From assembly GCA_015680905.1 (NCBI GenBank), contig CM027381.1, positions 63,911,501 through 63,975,500 on the forward strand: a DNA stretch of 64,000 nucleotides. The letters run 5' to 3'. This document shows positions 44,649-56,940 of the stretch, piece after piece. The notes under the pieces were generated by a model. That model saw only the letters and a list, made by a program, of their open reading frames with translations. It had not been told where the DNA came from and made no database searches. Position 1 is the first letter of the stretch. Every line of letters starts with the position of its first letter. The stretch is from Coptis chinensis. Lineage: Eukaryota; Streptophyta; Magnoliopsida; Ranunculales; Ranunculaceae. A program made the translations under genes and the position numbers.

Positions 44649-45738
44649 TTGGCATCGAGCCAGTTTTCCATGGTTTACATGCTTTTGTTTGCAGTTTTGA
44701 TCTTGTGATCTACAATTTTTGAAAAACTGCGATTTTTTCAAAATCTTTTAATTAATTTTTAAATAATTAGGTTGTTTAAAATTAATTAGAGATTGCTTAA
44801 TTTTTTTTACAAAATAAATTATTTATAGGAAATAATTAGTGGAAATTTTTTTCTAGGAAATTTTTTTTCTTAGAAATTTTTACATGGAAATTTATTTCTG
44901 AGATTATTTCTCTATAAATTTTAGGATTTTTTTTCCACATGTATTTTTCCACAATTAAAAATTGACATTAGGATGTTGATTTTTACCATGCAGTAATTAT
45001 TTGAATCTGGATTTTTACTATTACATGTATATAAAATTGTTTGTTTTCTATCAACGGTCATATGAAAAACTAAGGCACAATGCCTAAGTCACATAGACCA
45101 AACTTGTAGGAAAAATCGAACCCGCATCTTGGGAGACGGGCTTCCAAGAAACGCATGATCGCTAAGCAATATAAGAGAACTTTCAAGAGTACTTGCCTTG
45201 AAATCGATAAAGATAGAGACAGAGCCACCATCACCGAATATACACCAAAGAGCCCCAAAATCCTATTCAGGATAGGAATGAGGCTCGACCACTTAAATCT
45301 CTCCTACATCGATTATGTGGACGATGCTAAGGAACCAAATCCATATGATGTGTCATCGGGTTTATTTTCCCACCTCACGGGAAACAGAGGAAGTGGCTAG
45401 TAATTTTCAAATGGTCGATAGTGATCGTGGGAGGATGAGGATGACTCCCCGAAAGCACCCGTGACGCTTCTATGTTCATGGTTGACTATCTCCATTTTAG
45501 TTCTACATTGTTTTTGAAAGATAGGAAACTCTTTTTGTAGAAACAATTTTATGAAATGGAAATTTAAGTAGTAGATTTTTGCATATTCTATGTTATTGAT
45601 AGTCAAATGCATTGATTTTATTTAATGGCTAGAATCATGCTAGTAGATTATCATGATCATCTCATATGTGAAAATGTGGATTACTTAGATTTAATTTAAG
45701 AGATGATTCTTATTCGTAGTATCTTATTTTTGGGATTC
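44649..45738 (+). other. 5' leader of Copia E
   Basis: AT-rich, with no supported coding sequence; short frames (45070-45400) show no family motif. Confidence 0.4.
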
Positions 45739-45749
45739 AAACTTGATAG

Positions 45750-46580
45750 AATGGCACCCGATGGAAAATCCCCGCTACGATGCTACCGAAAAGGACTTGT
45801 TAAACGATAAGAATTACGAACTTTGGTCTAGGAAAGTTAGGCTAATTCCGCAGATAGGAAGGTCATTGATGTAATAACCGAGACAAGAGCGTAACTTACC
45901 GCCAAGGATTAACACAAGCTGCTTATACTGCTGTACTTAAGAAGTACAATGAGTATACAAGCAAAGATAATGTTGCCCAAATTGCCATACTTGGCACCAT
46001 GAGGAATGACTTCATGATGCGGTATGATGGCCTTGGATCGGCTAAAGAGCTATGGGAAGCAGTAAAGGCGGACCTTGGGGGTACGACTACTGCACAGCTG
46101 AGGAGGCTACAAATGAGCTTTGACAAATTTATCAAGCTGCCCCATACCTCTATGACACAACATTGCACGGTGATGAGAAACATGGTTGCCGAAGTTAGCC
46201 CAAGCGGGACAGTCCTGTCAAATGAACAACAAATTCAAGCTGTCATTAGGTCTTTACCTAAAACTTGGGAACAATTTCGTCTTATCTTGATGCATGACGA
46301 CAGTATCACAAACTTTGCATAGGTGCAAAGGAAATGTGAGCTTGAGGAACAAAGGTTTCTCAATGAAAAGCCTGTTGTTCAAACTGAAGCAAATGTTGTC
46401 AACTCCAAAAAGAGGAAGGCTCCTTGGAACAAGAAAAGTGGAAAAGGGAAAGGCAAGGAAAAGGCCAAGCCTAACCCACAGTAAAAGAAACCTAGGAAGT
46501 CGATAGACATGACTAGTGTTGAATGCTTCCGTTGTCATCAGATGGGACACTATGCTAGGGCATGTCCTCCTGAGGTGAGT
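45750..46580 (+). pseudogene. Gag of Copia E
   Basis: The start near 45751 (MAPDGKSPLRCYRKG) is soon broken. 45999-46322 gives MRYDGLGSAKELWEAVKADL, TTAQLRRLQMSFDKFIKLPH and SLPKTWEQFRLILMHDDSI, a UBN2-type gag core, ending in TAG. The same or shifted frames continue with a Lys-rich stretch and the zinc knuckle CFRCHQMGHYARAC (about 46523-46565), CCHC type. Non-functional. Confidence 0.8.
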
Positions 46581-46599
46581 TTTACTTTAAGTACTGTCA

Positions 46600-47830
46600 A
46601 TGTGATAAGAAATCGCCATCTGTGTCTGATTCATCACAATATTGGATTGTAGATTCAGCAAATGACAGACCACATAAGCCGGGATAGGTCCCCGCTTTGA
46701 AGATTTCCGGGAAACTTCCACAAGGAACTTCGGAGGGTCCACATGGGAAAACCAAAGTGTAGCTGATGTTTTGGGTAATGTGCACTTGTAGGTTGGATTT
46801 TGGCGAGTGGGAGATCCATCCTTATTGAAGAAGTACTCTTTGTACCCCTCAATTAGGAGAAATCTTTTATCGGTTTGAAATTACTTCAAGAATCCTATGT
46901 GTTTAATTTTTCCTTAACTTCGCTTGAGATATCTTTAAATAACAGTTTGATAGGTCATGCTTATTTAATGAATTCTTTTATGACATTACACTTAGCACAA
47001 ACCGAAGTTTTATGTCTAAAATGGTTGGTTGCCAATTGTGGCATGCTAGACTAGGACATATTGGACACGATGGGATAGACCGCTTTAGCAAGGGGGAGGG
47101 TTGTTAGGTAACTTAACCTCTGTTAAAATGGAAACCTGTGAAAGTTGTCTTGCTGGAAAAGCCACCAAGAAACCTTTTGGGAAAGCCCAAAGGGCAACTT
47201 ATCCTTTACAACTTATTCACTCACACATCTGTGGACCAATGAATGTAACAGCAAGGCATGGGGCTTTGTATTTCATTACCTTCACAGAAGACTATACACG
47301 TTATGGGACCGTGTACTTGATGTCTCACAAATCAGACGCCTTGGACTGTTTTAAAAAGTACAAGAACCTAGTTGAGAATCAACTTGATAGGACAATAAAG
47401 GCCTTAAGAACTGACCGCGGACGTGAATATCTTTCCTCACGATGAGTTTAAGGAACTCGCGGAAAATAAGGGTATAGCTAGACAGCCTAACTATTCCTTA
47501 TACCCCTCGCCAGAATGGTGTCTCTCGAGAGAAGGAATAGAACCCTCGCTGACATGGTTAGATCTATGATGGCTCGGGCTAACTTGCCTATCTCATTTTG
47601 GGGTGATGCATTGTTAACTACCGCGCACATACTTAACCTAGTTCCTTCAAAAACTATTGACAAAACACCCTATGAACTATGGACCGGGTAGACAACCCGC
47701 TTTGAACTACCTTAGACCATGGGGGTGTGTTGCCTTTTGTCACTTCTCAAAATCGAAATTTGGAAAGTTGAGTGCTCCTCGAAAGAAGTGTATCTTTATA
47801 AGATACGATTGAGACTTCTAAGGGTATGTC
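46600..47830 (+). pseudogene. Protease remnant and integrase of Copia E
   Basis: SQYWIVDSANDRPHK (about 46637-46680) resembles a protease start with DSGA damaged to DSAN. Integrase: CESCLAGKATKKPFGKAQRA (zinc finger end), LQLIHSHICGPMNVTARHGA (the first catalytic Asp, usual HTD/HSD, reads HSH here), DYTRYGTVYLMSHKSDALD and ALRTDRGREYLS (second Asp). The frame stops at 47445; later pieces are frameshifted and the catalytic Glu region is not clear. Confidence 0.75.
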
Positions 47831-48099
47831 TTCCTAGGGGAGGATACTCAAGGGCATGTCACGTAAATAGAAGCATGTAACGCCGATTCTTAGAGGATCA
47901 ATACCCAATGAGGGGTGAGGTTGATAAGGATATACAACTTTACGGGTTGATAACCTTATAACTCTGGCGATGAACAAGGCTAAGATGAAACTTTCATCAA
48001 CCCCGATTCTAGTAACAATGGCATTGGTCAAATGATTGATCAATCCCAACCTCGTAAGAGTGTTAGAGGCCATATCCCCAAACGTCGGTTTGAGATTGA

Positions 48100-49560
48100 A
48101 GGGGAGATAAATATGACCAATGCACTTACGAAATATCCGATGAACCTAAAACGCTCAAGGAGGCTATTTCTCGGGTCCAATACAAGTAAGTGGATGGAAG
48201 CTATGAAGGAAGAATTGAGTCGATGAAGAAAAACAAAATATGGGACTTAGTTGATCTACCTCCAAACAGAGATCTATTGGGAACAAGTGGGTTCTCAAGA
48301 TCAAGAAAAATCGCGAAAGGAAACATAGACAAATTCAAAGCTAGGCTTGTTGCAAAAGGTTACACCCAAAAAGAAGGAATAGACTATGAGGACACCTTCT
48401 CACCAAGAGTGAGATTTGCCTCCATACGCCTCCTCTTGTCAATGGTTGCCCATTTAGATTTAGAGCTTTACCGGATGGATGTCAAAACCGCTTTTCTCAA
48501 TGGAGAATTACAAGAGGAAATCTATATGGATCAACCCAATGGGTTTTTCAATCAAGGGTCAGGAACACAAAGTGTGTAAACTGAACATATCCATATATGG
48601 TTTAAAATAGGCCTCTAGACAGTGGAATCTGAGATTCCATGAAGCAATGCTTCAAGACAAATTCGAAATGGTAAATGAGGACCATTGCATATATGTCAAG
48701 ACATCTAAAAATGGTTTTGTGATTCTATCTCTATATGTGGATGACATTTTGTTAGCAGGTAACAATAAGGCATTGATAAATTCCACTAAGGAGTGGTTGT
48801 CATTAAACTTCGAAATGAAGGACATGGGTGAAGCTAGTTATGTCTTAGGAGTTAAAATAACTCGTGGATCGGCCCAAACGCTTTGTTATCTTTGTCTCGG
48901 AGACATATATATCAAGAAGGTTTTGGAAAGATTCAACATGACCGATTGTAAGCAAGTGGATCTCCTAGTAAGTCTAGGAGAGTCTTTGAGTTCTAAAATG
49001 TCTCCCAAGAATCCTACCAAACTCGGGCTATGAAAAATGTACCATACTCAAGCGCAAATGAAGCCTTATGTATGCAATGTTGTGTACAAGGCCGGACATC
49101 CGCTATGCAGTTGGTTAGTATCAAGGTTCCAAACAAATCTCGGGTCGCATTAATCGGAAGGTCATCAAGAAGATAATGAGGTATCTAAAAGGCACCGTGG
49201 ACTACTCACTTGTCTACCAAGGGAAAAATCTTAAGTCGATTGGGTACTCCGATGCCGACCGGCTGGAGACCTTGATGAGAGGAAGTCAACTTCGGGATAT
49301 ATACCTACATAATGAATGGAGGTGTTATATCCCGAGCAAAGAAGAAGCAAACTTCCATAGCACTTTCAACTATGGAAGTTGAGTATATTGCATGTTGCTC
49401 TGCCACACAGGAGGCTGTGTGGCTCAGACGATTCATCAAACACTTGTCAGTGTTCTCAAGAGCTGTTGAACCAGTTCATATCCGGATCGACAAAGATGGG
49501 CTGCTCTTGCATATGCTAAAGATCCAAAGTACCATGGAAGAACTAAGCATATAGAGTTAA
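48100..49560 (+). pseudogene. Reverse transcriptase and RNase H of Copia E
   Basis: 48190-48579: MKKNKIWDLVDLPPNRDLLG, KARLVAKGYTQKEGIDYEDT, FSPRVRFASIRLLLSMVAHL and MDVKTAFLNGELQEEIYMDQ. 48647-49033: CIYVKTSKNGFVILSLYVDD (catalytic YVDD intact) and LNFEMKDMGEASYVLGVKIT. RNase H: MRYLKGTVDYSLVYQGKN and GYSDAD (49176-49270), then a frameshifted KKKQTSIALSTMEVEYIACC (49330-49400). At least three frameshifts separate the parts. Confidence 0.88.
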
Positions 49561-50744
49561 AATACCACTACGTACGACAAATGATACTGAAGAAGAAAGT
49601 GGTTCTAAAACATATATCCACTGACCAAACCTATACCAAAGGAACTCTTCCTTGCACATGTAAAAATTCTTGGGTTAAAGAGGATGTGATTATGTTAAGA
49701 ACACTTTGATGGTTTAATGAATAAAAGTGCATTCTTTCCAGATCGATTGCATTCTCATTATACTGTTTATCATCTCATATGTATGTCGATTAGGGGGTTG
49801 ACTAGTTCACTCACATGAACAAATCACTTCCATTTTAAACAGTGGGAGTTTAGCTTGACAAGTCACTAAACCTTATAGGAAGGGTGGACCTAGTGCCGAG
49901 TCATGCCCCTTCTTATAATTGGATAAGAAGAAACAGGCTTCATAGGGAAGATTCTATCTAAACCTACAAACGGTTGTTGCCAAGTGGGAGCATAGTATCC
50001 TTGAATTGTCATTAGGGATGACAACACTTGCATGGTATGAGTGGACATACAGATATCTATTGTTGAGTAAACAAATTAGATACTCTTGCCATGACATGTT
50101 TTCACACAACATGTGTATAGTTGACCACCTGAGAGCAAGAAAAGAAATATCCCTAAAATTCTTGCTATGTGAGCTCTATTGATATATTTTTGTTTAAAAC
50201 ATATCGAATGGTACCCTCCTTGAACTTTTGACCTTGTCAAGAAAATAAGAGGACTACTCAGAACTTTGGTTTGCTCCCCCACAAGCTCTTACTAAAAGGC
50301 CGACCGATGCATACCGGGAAGTTGGTAGAACTCGACGACAATGACTTCATGCAAAGGGTAAAAGAACTGAAGGTTTATCCCACACAATCACCGGATTCTA
50401 CCCGCCGGACAATTGATGATAATTGTGAATCATGTGATACGCTTTTGACTTTATGGTGTGGACTCATAGGGATGAGTGCTATTTGTCAAAGTGATGAAAC
50501 AAACAGATCTTGGGGTATACACACACTCCGGATATTAGGTTTTCGGATTCATCTTCTTTAAGATCACTTTCATGGTAGATCACCGTGTCGCGGCTTTTCA
50601 TTGCGACTTGTTACTTCACAGATATCATGATACGTGTGCTAGGGTCACACGAACCATTTGCCGTGTGAGACACACAAATGGCTAAGCATTCTACTTAAAT
50701 GCTTCTCTTAGAAACCTTCTTCACCGTTGTGGGCGAGTGGGAGA
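49561..50744 (+). other. Long 3' region of Copia E
   Basis: Mostly non-coding; RNase H tail words (TKGTLPC-like) are found near 49640-49660. It ends with the polypurine tract at 50729-50744 directly before the LTR. Confidence 0.6.
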
Positions 50745-51404
50745 TGTTGGAAATAAGGTTGGATAGACGCCTACCAAGATAAGGATAAACCACTGAGTAT
50801 AGGACTCTATCCTATCTGATATTAGATGAGTATAGGACTCTATCCTATCAGATATTAGATGAGTATATGACTCTATCCTATCTGATATTAGATGAGTATG
50901 TCTATCCAATCAGATATTAGATGAGTATATGACTCTATCCTATCTGATATTAGATGAGTATAGGACTCTATCCTATCCAATATTGAGGAGGTGGGAACCT
51001 CTATAAATAGACCCCCCACCTCTCACATATTAATCATCCGAACAACAAGAAAAGCTATCTCTCCTTTAATGGCAGCCTCCAACATTTTCTAAAGTAGAAG
51101 CCAGTAATTTGTGGAGATTCCATAGGTGGTATCCTCCCTAGCCATTGTCAGTTCTTGGTTCTTGGTTCGTGAAAAAAGGTTGCTTCCCGTTCGAGGTTGG
51201 AACTTGACTCCAGCAAAGTTAAGAAGAAGAAGATCTTGAGTGTGCCAAGAACATCTTCTCCTCAGATCAAAGCTTGGAACTTCAAATTGAAAGTCGCGGA
51301 CCAAGGTACGATCTTTCTTTCTTTCCAGCTATTTTATGCATGTGGTATAACGTAATTGTATATATCGTAGGAATCATGTATGAGATATCGATAAGAATCC
51401 TACA
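50745..51404 (+). repeat. Right (3') LTR of Copia E
   Basis: Pairs with 43983-44648; carries the same subrepeats (50790-50980) but with a partly deleted unit near 50895-50905 (GAGTATGTCTATCCAATC). Followed by target duplication GAATC. Confidence 0.92.
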
Positions 51405-51752
51405 GAATCAGAATACAAAACAAGGTCATTCTTCTTCAGCTTACAGTTTCTGTATTTGACAAACTTTTAGTGAAGGTTGAAACAAATGGAACAATTAGTT
51501 TCCCTCCTATATAGCTTTTACTCGTGAGTCGTGATGGTTTGCACTCTTGAATCATGAATTAGAACATAAAACATTAAACTTAATTTTCGTTACCCAGCAT
51601 AACACAGCTTGTTCTCGAGTCATGAAATATAATTATAAAAGATTGCATTTAATATCCATTTTAACCAGTATAACATATTGCTTTACCTAGGACAATGTAG
51701 TTCGCGAAATATAACTAAATTCTGTAATAGTTTGAGAAGTTCAACGAAATTC

Positions 51753-51783
<31 letters not shown>

Positions 51784-52214
51784 GGAGTATGTTAAAGCTG
51801 AGGTCTCATCCTTTTTAGAACCTTACCTATGTTAGATGACCACGCCATGCGCCATGTTTTTTAAAATAATCTGTGTGGGATACGTATTGATATGTCCGCG
51901 TCGGACACATGTTGTATGTGATATACTTCAGTTTTTTATATTTTACCGTGTTAGACACTTCTTATCCGTGTCGTATACAAACACACGTATCCGTGTCAAT
52001 GTCTTCCTTCCATAATTTGCTTATCCAAACTATGTAACACAAAAATATCATTCGAGGGCCCAAGTGTTTAGGCGCATTCAAGTACTTTTAACTTATACCG
52101 CCTCATAGTATAGTAATACATTCATGAATTGCTTCTTTTTCCATAAATATTTCAATCAATATTTTAATTTCTACGGCTCAAACTTACAAAGTATTAGAGA
52201 GTAAACAAACTAAC
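51405..52214 (-). other. MED22 intron, right part, with a (TG)13 microsatellite
   Basis: Intron sequence up to the donor of the exon ending at 52215. TG repeats fill 51758-51783. No gene seen. Confidence 0.6.
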
Positions 52215-52280
52215 CATTCTAGCTGCCCGCATCTCCATCATGAAAGCTTCTTGTGAGTTCCTAACTGGTGGATCATTTAC
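52215..52280 (-). CDS. MED22: MED22 internal exon
   Basis: The minus strand after acceptor CTTGTAG encodes VNDPPVRNSQEAFMMEMRAA and RM, 22 codons, ending at donor GTTAGT. This is the conserved helix of plant MED22 preceding [11 protein letters not shown] in the terminal exon; phases match. The intron between the two exons is about 8.9 kb because of Copia E. The upstream exon with the start codon was not found between here and the right edge. Confidence 0.87.
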
Positions 52281-52987
52281 CTACAAGAAGAAAAGTTAAA
52301 AAATTTGGTAGCATTGCAGTCATTGATCGCGAGGATATGTCGATCCGAACATAGTATCCGGTGATATAAATCCTTCATGAATTAAAATCATTGCACAGAT
52401 TTGATGGAAAATCACATCAAGAACAACTTTGAAACACAAAGATAAACCATAGTTTCCACTATAAAGAAGATCATAACATCCCAAATATATAGAATAAATT
52501 CCAGTTCAAATTTCAATTCATATAAGCCGCCCAAAACCATGGAATAATCCACACACTCCCACTTTCTCTTCATTAGAGTTTTCACATTAGGTAAAAAAAA
52601 TGACTGAATATACTCATGAAATTCGAGCACTCGTGCTATGCTTAATTATGCCCGCCCATCTTCCAAATCTTAGTGGCTCTACGTCCCTACAAAGATTTCA
52701 CAATAGAAAAAAAGATATTTCTTTTTCTATTGTGATAGGTCCCGATCACCAACAGGTTCAACAACATGATTAACGGCTAGTTAATGCTCCCCATGCCCTG
52801 TGCAGTTACACGGCAATCAAGTGGGAGGATAAGACAGATGTGGTTTTCAGGGTCAACTACATGAAGGAGGCCTTCTTCCTATGTCAAGCTCCTGTCTTGA
52901 CCCACGCCTGGGATCAAGGGTGAATATTGCTTAGTTGGACCAATCTAGACGACTAGACGGAACATGGTGAAAGAGGAGAGAGAAATG
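52281..52987 (-). other. MED22 upstream intron, with a hairpin-forming repeat
   Basis: No coding sequence. TCACAATAGAAAAA (52698-52711) and TTTTTCTATTGTGA (52722-52735) are perfect inverted repeats around ten bases. The stretch ends at target duplication AAATG (52983-52987). Confidence 0.5.
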
Positions 52988-53612
52988 TGTTGGGGTTTAT
53001 ACCAATACCAATCAATTCCCCCACTATACAGATAACTTGTATTTGAATACAATTCAACTCCAGACAAATTCTAAATATCAACTACAACCTATACTAACAT
53101 GCCCAACTCGCTAAACAACTATTAACAACAAATAATAATGTAAAGCAGAATTAAAGCAAACCACAACACAAAGATATAACATAGTTCGGCCAATGGTGCC
53201 TACTTCCACAAGAGCTAGTTCTTTATAAAGTGGGAAGAAAGATTACAATCTCTCCTTTCAGTCTCTCACCTTACTAGATCACTCTTATCTCTTTACAGGG
53301 TTGTCTCTCTATAAAGGTTATCTCTCAATCTTGATAGCTTTCAAGATTGGGTTTTCTCTGACTTTTGTGCTGCCTCCCCTGTGTTTGCTGGATGTTAGGT
53401 TTTGCCAAAAACTAACTCTTATTGCAAACTCGCGGTCCCAATTTTCTTCTGAAAATAGACTTGGCGCTATTACCGCGCAAGACAAGACCAAGTCAAGCTG
53501 GTCGCTACCAAGGTACTGGAAGTCTTCCACGGCATAGGCGCAGGTCACGCTCTGACATTTCCACGCAGAATGAACTTCATTTTCTCACCTCATGTGAGGG
53601 ATAACGCCAACA
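52988..53612 (-). repeat. 3' LTR of Copia F (left copy)
   Basis: 625 bases, 38 shorter than the right copy. Much of the loss is a CG-rich module between direct repeats. A purine tract (GGGAGGGGGAGAT on the minus strand) adjoins it at about 53613-53627. Confidence 0.9.
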
Positions 53613-53737
53613 ATCTCCCCCTCCCGAACAGTGAGGGGGCTTCCTCCATGCAATTTCCAAATCAACAGGAGGAGTGTGCTGCCATTCTGGCAATATCACA
53701 ACAAATATCAAACTTACCTTTCGATAGACTTTGGTCA

Positions 53738-54451
53738 TCATATCCGACCCGTTCTTGTCGGTATGATCTTCTCGATACACAAATGCTTGTCTTCGAGTAC
53801 TTCTCTAATCCAATGATAACACACGTGTATGAGCTTGGATCTAAAATGAAAACTCGGATTCTTGCTCAAATGGATGGCGCTCTGACTGTCACATAGAACT
53901 ACAAACTGTTTCTGCTTTAGCCCTAGTTCGTCGAAGAACCTCTTCATCAATAGCAACACTTTGCAACACTTAGTGGCTGCAATATACTCGGCTTCTGTAA
54001 TGGAGAGGGCAACACACTTTTGCAACTTTGATTGCCAAGAAACTGCTCCCCCTGCAAAAGTAACCAGATAACCGGAGGTGGACTTCATTGAGTCAACATC
54101 ACTTGCCATGTCTGCATTAGTGTAGCCTTCAAGTAAGGGCTTACTTCCACCAAAGCACAAACACGATTTGGAAGTGCCTTTAAGATATTTCAATATCCAC
54201 TTAACACCTTCCCAATGCTCCTTCCTCGGATTTGACATAATTTGGCTTACAACGCCCACGGCGAAATCTATATCCGGTCTTGTACATACCATTGCGTATA
54301 TCAAGTTGCCCACTGCGGATGCATAAGGAATCTTTTCCATCTGACGCTGCTCATGCTCACCCTTTGGACACATCTTATTGGTCATGCAGAACTGGCCACC
54401 AAGCGGACAACTGACTGGTTTCGCTTGATCCATGTTGAATCTCTTCAACAC
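53738..54451 (-). pseudogene. RNase H region of Copia F
   Basis: MLKRFNMDQAKPVSCPLGGQ begins after a frame break with RT. It contains IPYASAVGNLIYAMVCTRPD, WILKYLKGTSKS, LEGYTNADMASDVDSMKSTS (first acidic site reads TNAD where TDAD is usual), VALSITEAEYIAATKCCKV, FVVLCDSQSAIHLSKN and KLIHVCYHWIREVLEDKH. RNase H removes the RNA strand during reverse transcription. One acidic active-site position is changed (Asp to Asn, fits G to A). Confidence 0.88.
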
Positions 54452-54469
54452 CTTCTCAATGTAACTTTC

Positions 54470-55440
54470 TTAAAAAAGCCACAACTTCCCACTCTTTTTG
54501 TCACGAGTGATCCGCATCCCAAGTATCTGCTTTGCTTGACCCCAATCCTTCATCTCAAAAGACTTACTCAAGTCTTTCTTCAGCTTTGATATCTTATTGA
54601 TGTTTGGGCCAACTATCAACATATCATCCACATACAGTAATAGCACTATGAAATCCCCATCTGGAAATCTCTGAACAAACACACAATGATCGAAAGAAGA
54701 CTTCTTGTATCCTTGCTTCGCCATAAAGGAATCAAACTTTATGTACCACTGTCTCGGTGCTTGCTTCAACCCATACAAGCTCTTTATCAGCTTGTATACT
54801 AGGTGCTCTTTGCCTTTGACCTCAAACCCTTCTGGCTGGTCCATGTAGACATCTTCTTCAAGGTCTCCATGAAGAAAGATTATCTTAACATCTAGCTGCT
54901 TAACCTTTAGGTTCATACTTGCGGTCATACCCAATACCACCCGGATAGAAGTCAGCTTCACTACAGGAGAGAAAATCTCATCAACGTCAATCCTTTTTCT
55001 TTGACTGAATCCCTTCACAACAAGGCTAGCTTTGTGCCTTGGGTGAGGATTGTTCTCCTCATGCTTGACTTTGTATATCCACTTATTCTTGAGAATTTTT
55101 CATCCTTGCGGTTTCTCAACTAACTCGTAAGTGTGATTCTTATGCAAAGAATCCATCTCGTCATGCGTGGCCTTCAAGCACTTTTCTTTGTCTGTACCTT
55201 CAAGTTCCTCTTGATAGTACATAGGTTCTCCACCATCCGATAGTAGCACGTACGTATGTGGTGGATACCTGGTTGAAGCTAGTCTCTCTCTATTTGACCT
55301 CCTTGCCCCATCTGCTGGTGCATCAGGAGGATGCACTTCTGCTTGCTCTGGTGGTGGTTCATGCATCTCATCTGCATCTTCTATACCAATAGGTTCTATC
55401 CCATCATGAGCAATAGGATTCTCATCATGAGCTCCAAACT
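54470..55440 (-). pseudogene. Reverse transcriptase of Copia F
   Basis: 55366-55100 holds the linker and RT start: RRSNRERLASTRYPPHTYVL and DEMDSLHKNHTYELVEKPQG, ending in a stop. 55018-54470 gives FSQRKRIDVDEIFSPVVKLT, VKQLDVKIIFLHGDLEEDVY, KSLYGLKQAPRQWYIKFDSF, VLLLYVDDMLIVGPNINKIS (catalytic YVDD intact) and GQAKQILGMRITRDKKSG, ending in a stop where RNase H should follow. Only a few mutations separate it from an open frame. Confidence 0.9.
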
Positions 55441-55544
55441 CATGGTTCTATGCATTCTCAATGTCTTCTGCACGTTCCACAGTAGGAACTTCTAGTTATG
55501 AATCAACAAGATCATTGGTGAAAGCCTGTAGCTTCTCACCCTCC

Positions 55545-56373
55545 TCAAAGTCTGCTATGGTTTGGTCTTCCAGGAACACAACATCTCGACTTCGGATCAT
55601 AGAGTTTGTAACCAAATTTTTCATCTCCATAACCTAGAAAAATGCACTGCTTGGCTTTGTCATCAAGCTTGGATCTCTCATCCTTCGGAATATGCACAAA
55701 TGCCCTGCACCCAAATACCCTCAAGTATCCATAATCAACATATCTGCCTGACCATACTCTCTCTGGATAATCACTATTTAGAGGCTTTGACGGCGATAGG
55801 TTGATCACATACACGGTTGTACGCATTGTTTCTACCCAGTAGGTTCTAGGTAGCTTGGAGTGGGACAGCATGCATCTCATCCTCTCTACAATGGTACGGT
55901 TCATTCTCTATGCTATTTCATTCTGTTGCGGTGTCTTGGGAATGGTTTGCTCATGACGAATCCCATGACTTTGGCAATACTCTTCAAACGGCATAATGTA
56001 CTCACCCCCCATTATCTGATCGAATACACTTCAACAACTTCCCAGTCTCTCTTTTCACCATGTTGTGGAATTTCTTAAACACGCCAAGTACTTCATCCTT
56101 GGTCTTCAGACTATAGACCCATATCTTTCTTGATGCATCATCAATGAAGGTCACGAAGTATGAAGCTCCCCCACGGGACTTCACTTTTATAGGACCACAT
56201 AAGTCTATGTGCACTAGTTCAAGGACATTGTCCTTTCTGTGAGATGGGAATCTTTGGAAAGACACCCTGTGTTGCTTTCCTACCAAACAGTGAGTACATG
56301 TATTTAAATGTGTACCTTTGATGTCTGACAAGGCCTTTTGCTTAGCAAGAACTTCCATCCCTTTTATGCCCAT
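55545..56373 (-). pseudogene. Integrase of Copia F
   Basis: 56373-56002: NTCTHCLVGKQHRVSFQRFP (zinc finger Cys pair), ELVHIDLCGPIKVKSRGGAS (first catalytic Asp), YFVTFIDDASRKIWVYSLKT and LLKCIRSDNGG (second Asp), then a stop. The catalytic Glu region lies just before 55904 (NGIAERMNRT-like, reading EMNRTIVERM); then SHSKLPRTYWVETMRTTVYV, LRVFGCRAFVHIPKDERSKL and KCIFLGYGDEKFGYKLYDP. Confidence 0.88.
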
Positions 56374-56419
56374 ATGACACGCGGTCTCTTTGTGCCCGCA
56401 TTCGGAGGAAGCTTCTTCT

Positions 56420-56940
56420 TCACAGATTCACTTCTGCTTTACACAAACTAGCCTGTGTTTTGTAAAGAGAGCAAGTTTTCTTCCCTCTGGCTGCTACAAT
56501 GGAACCTCTGCTCAGTTTCCATGCCCCATTACCAAATGAGTTTACAAAGCCATCGTCATCTAATTTCCCAGCCGAAATTAGGCTTAACCATATGTCAGGG
56601 ACATGTCTTACATCCTTGAGTGTCAAGGTGTAGCCGACATTGGTTTCTACATGAACATCTCCAATGCATGTAATCTTTGAGACGCCACTGTTACCCATCC
56701 TCACTTCACCATATTCACCACAGCTGTAGGTAGTGAAGAATCCCCTGTGCGGTGTGACGTGATAGGATGCTCCTGTATCTATCACCCACTCTGTATCCTG
56801 ACATGAGGTACTAAGACAGCACACACCACAATCTGACATAATTTCCACTAGATCGTCGACTAGTGCAGTAGTATCTCTGCCTGTGTTTCCTTTCCTTTGC
56901 ACCATGTCTTCATGTACACAGTTATTCTTCTCATCCCTCT
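56420..56940 (-). pseudogene. Protease and pre-integrase region of Copia F
   Basis: The open frame on the minus strand includes TEWVIDTGASYHVTPHRGFF (catalytic DTGA intact), VRMGNSGVSKITCIGDVHVE and LKDVRHVPDIWLSLISAGKL, the usual Copia protease, then the GAG pre-integrase segment (WKLSRGSIVAARGKKTCSLY). Ends in a stop at 56420; only that and nearby breaks disrupt the polyprotein. Confidence 0.87.

Larger units (their letters stand above)
43983..51404 (+). mobile_element. Complete Copia retrotransposon E in the MED22 intron
   Basis: LTRs 43983-44648 and 50745-51404 both begin TGTTGGAAATAAGGTTGGAT and end in TACA. GAATC flanks both ends (43978-43982, 51405-51409). Gag, integrase, RT and RNase H fragments lie on the plus strand in Copia order, but many frameshifts and stops are present. 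The insertion is antisense to MED22. A long 3' region (about 49560-50744) ends in the purine tract GTGGGCGAGTGGGAGA. Confidence 0.9.
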
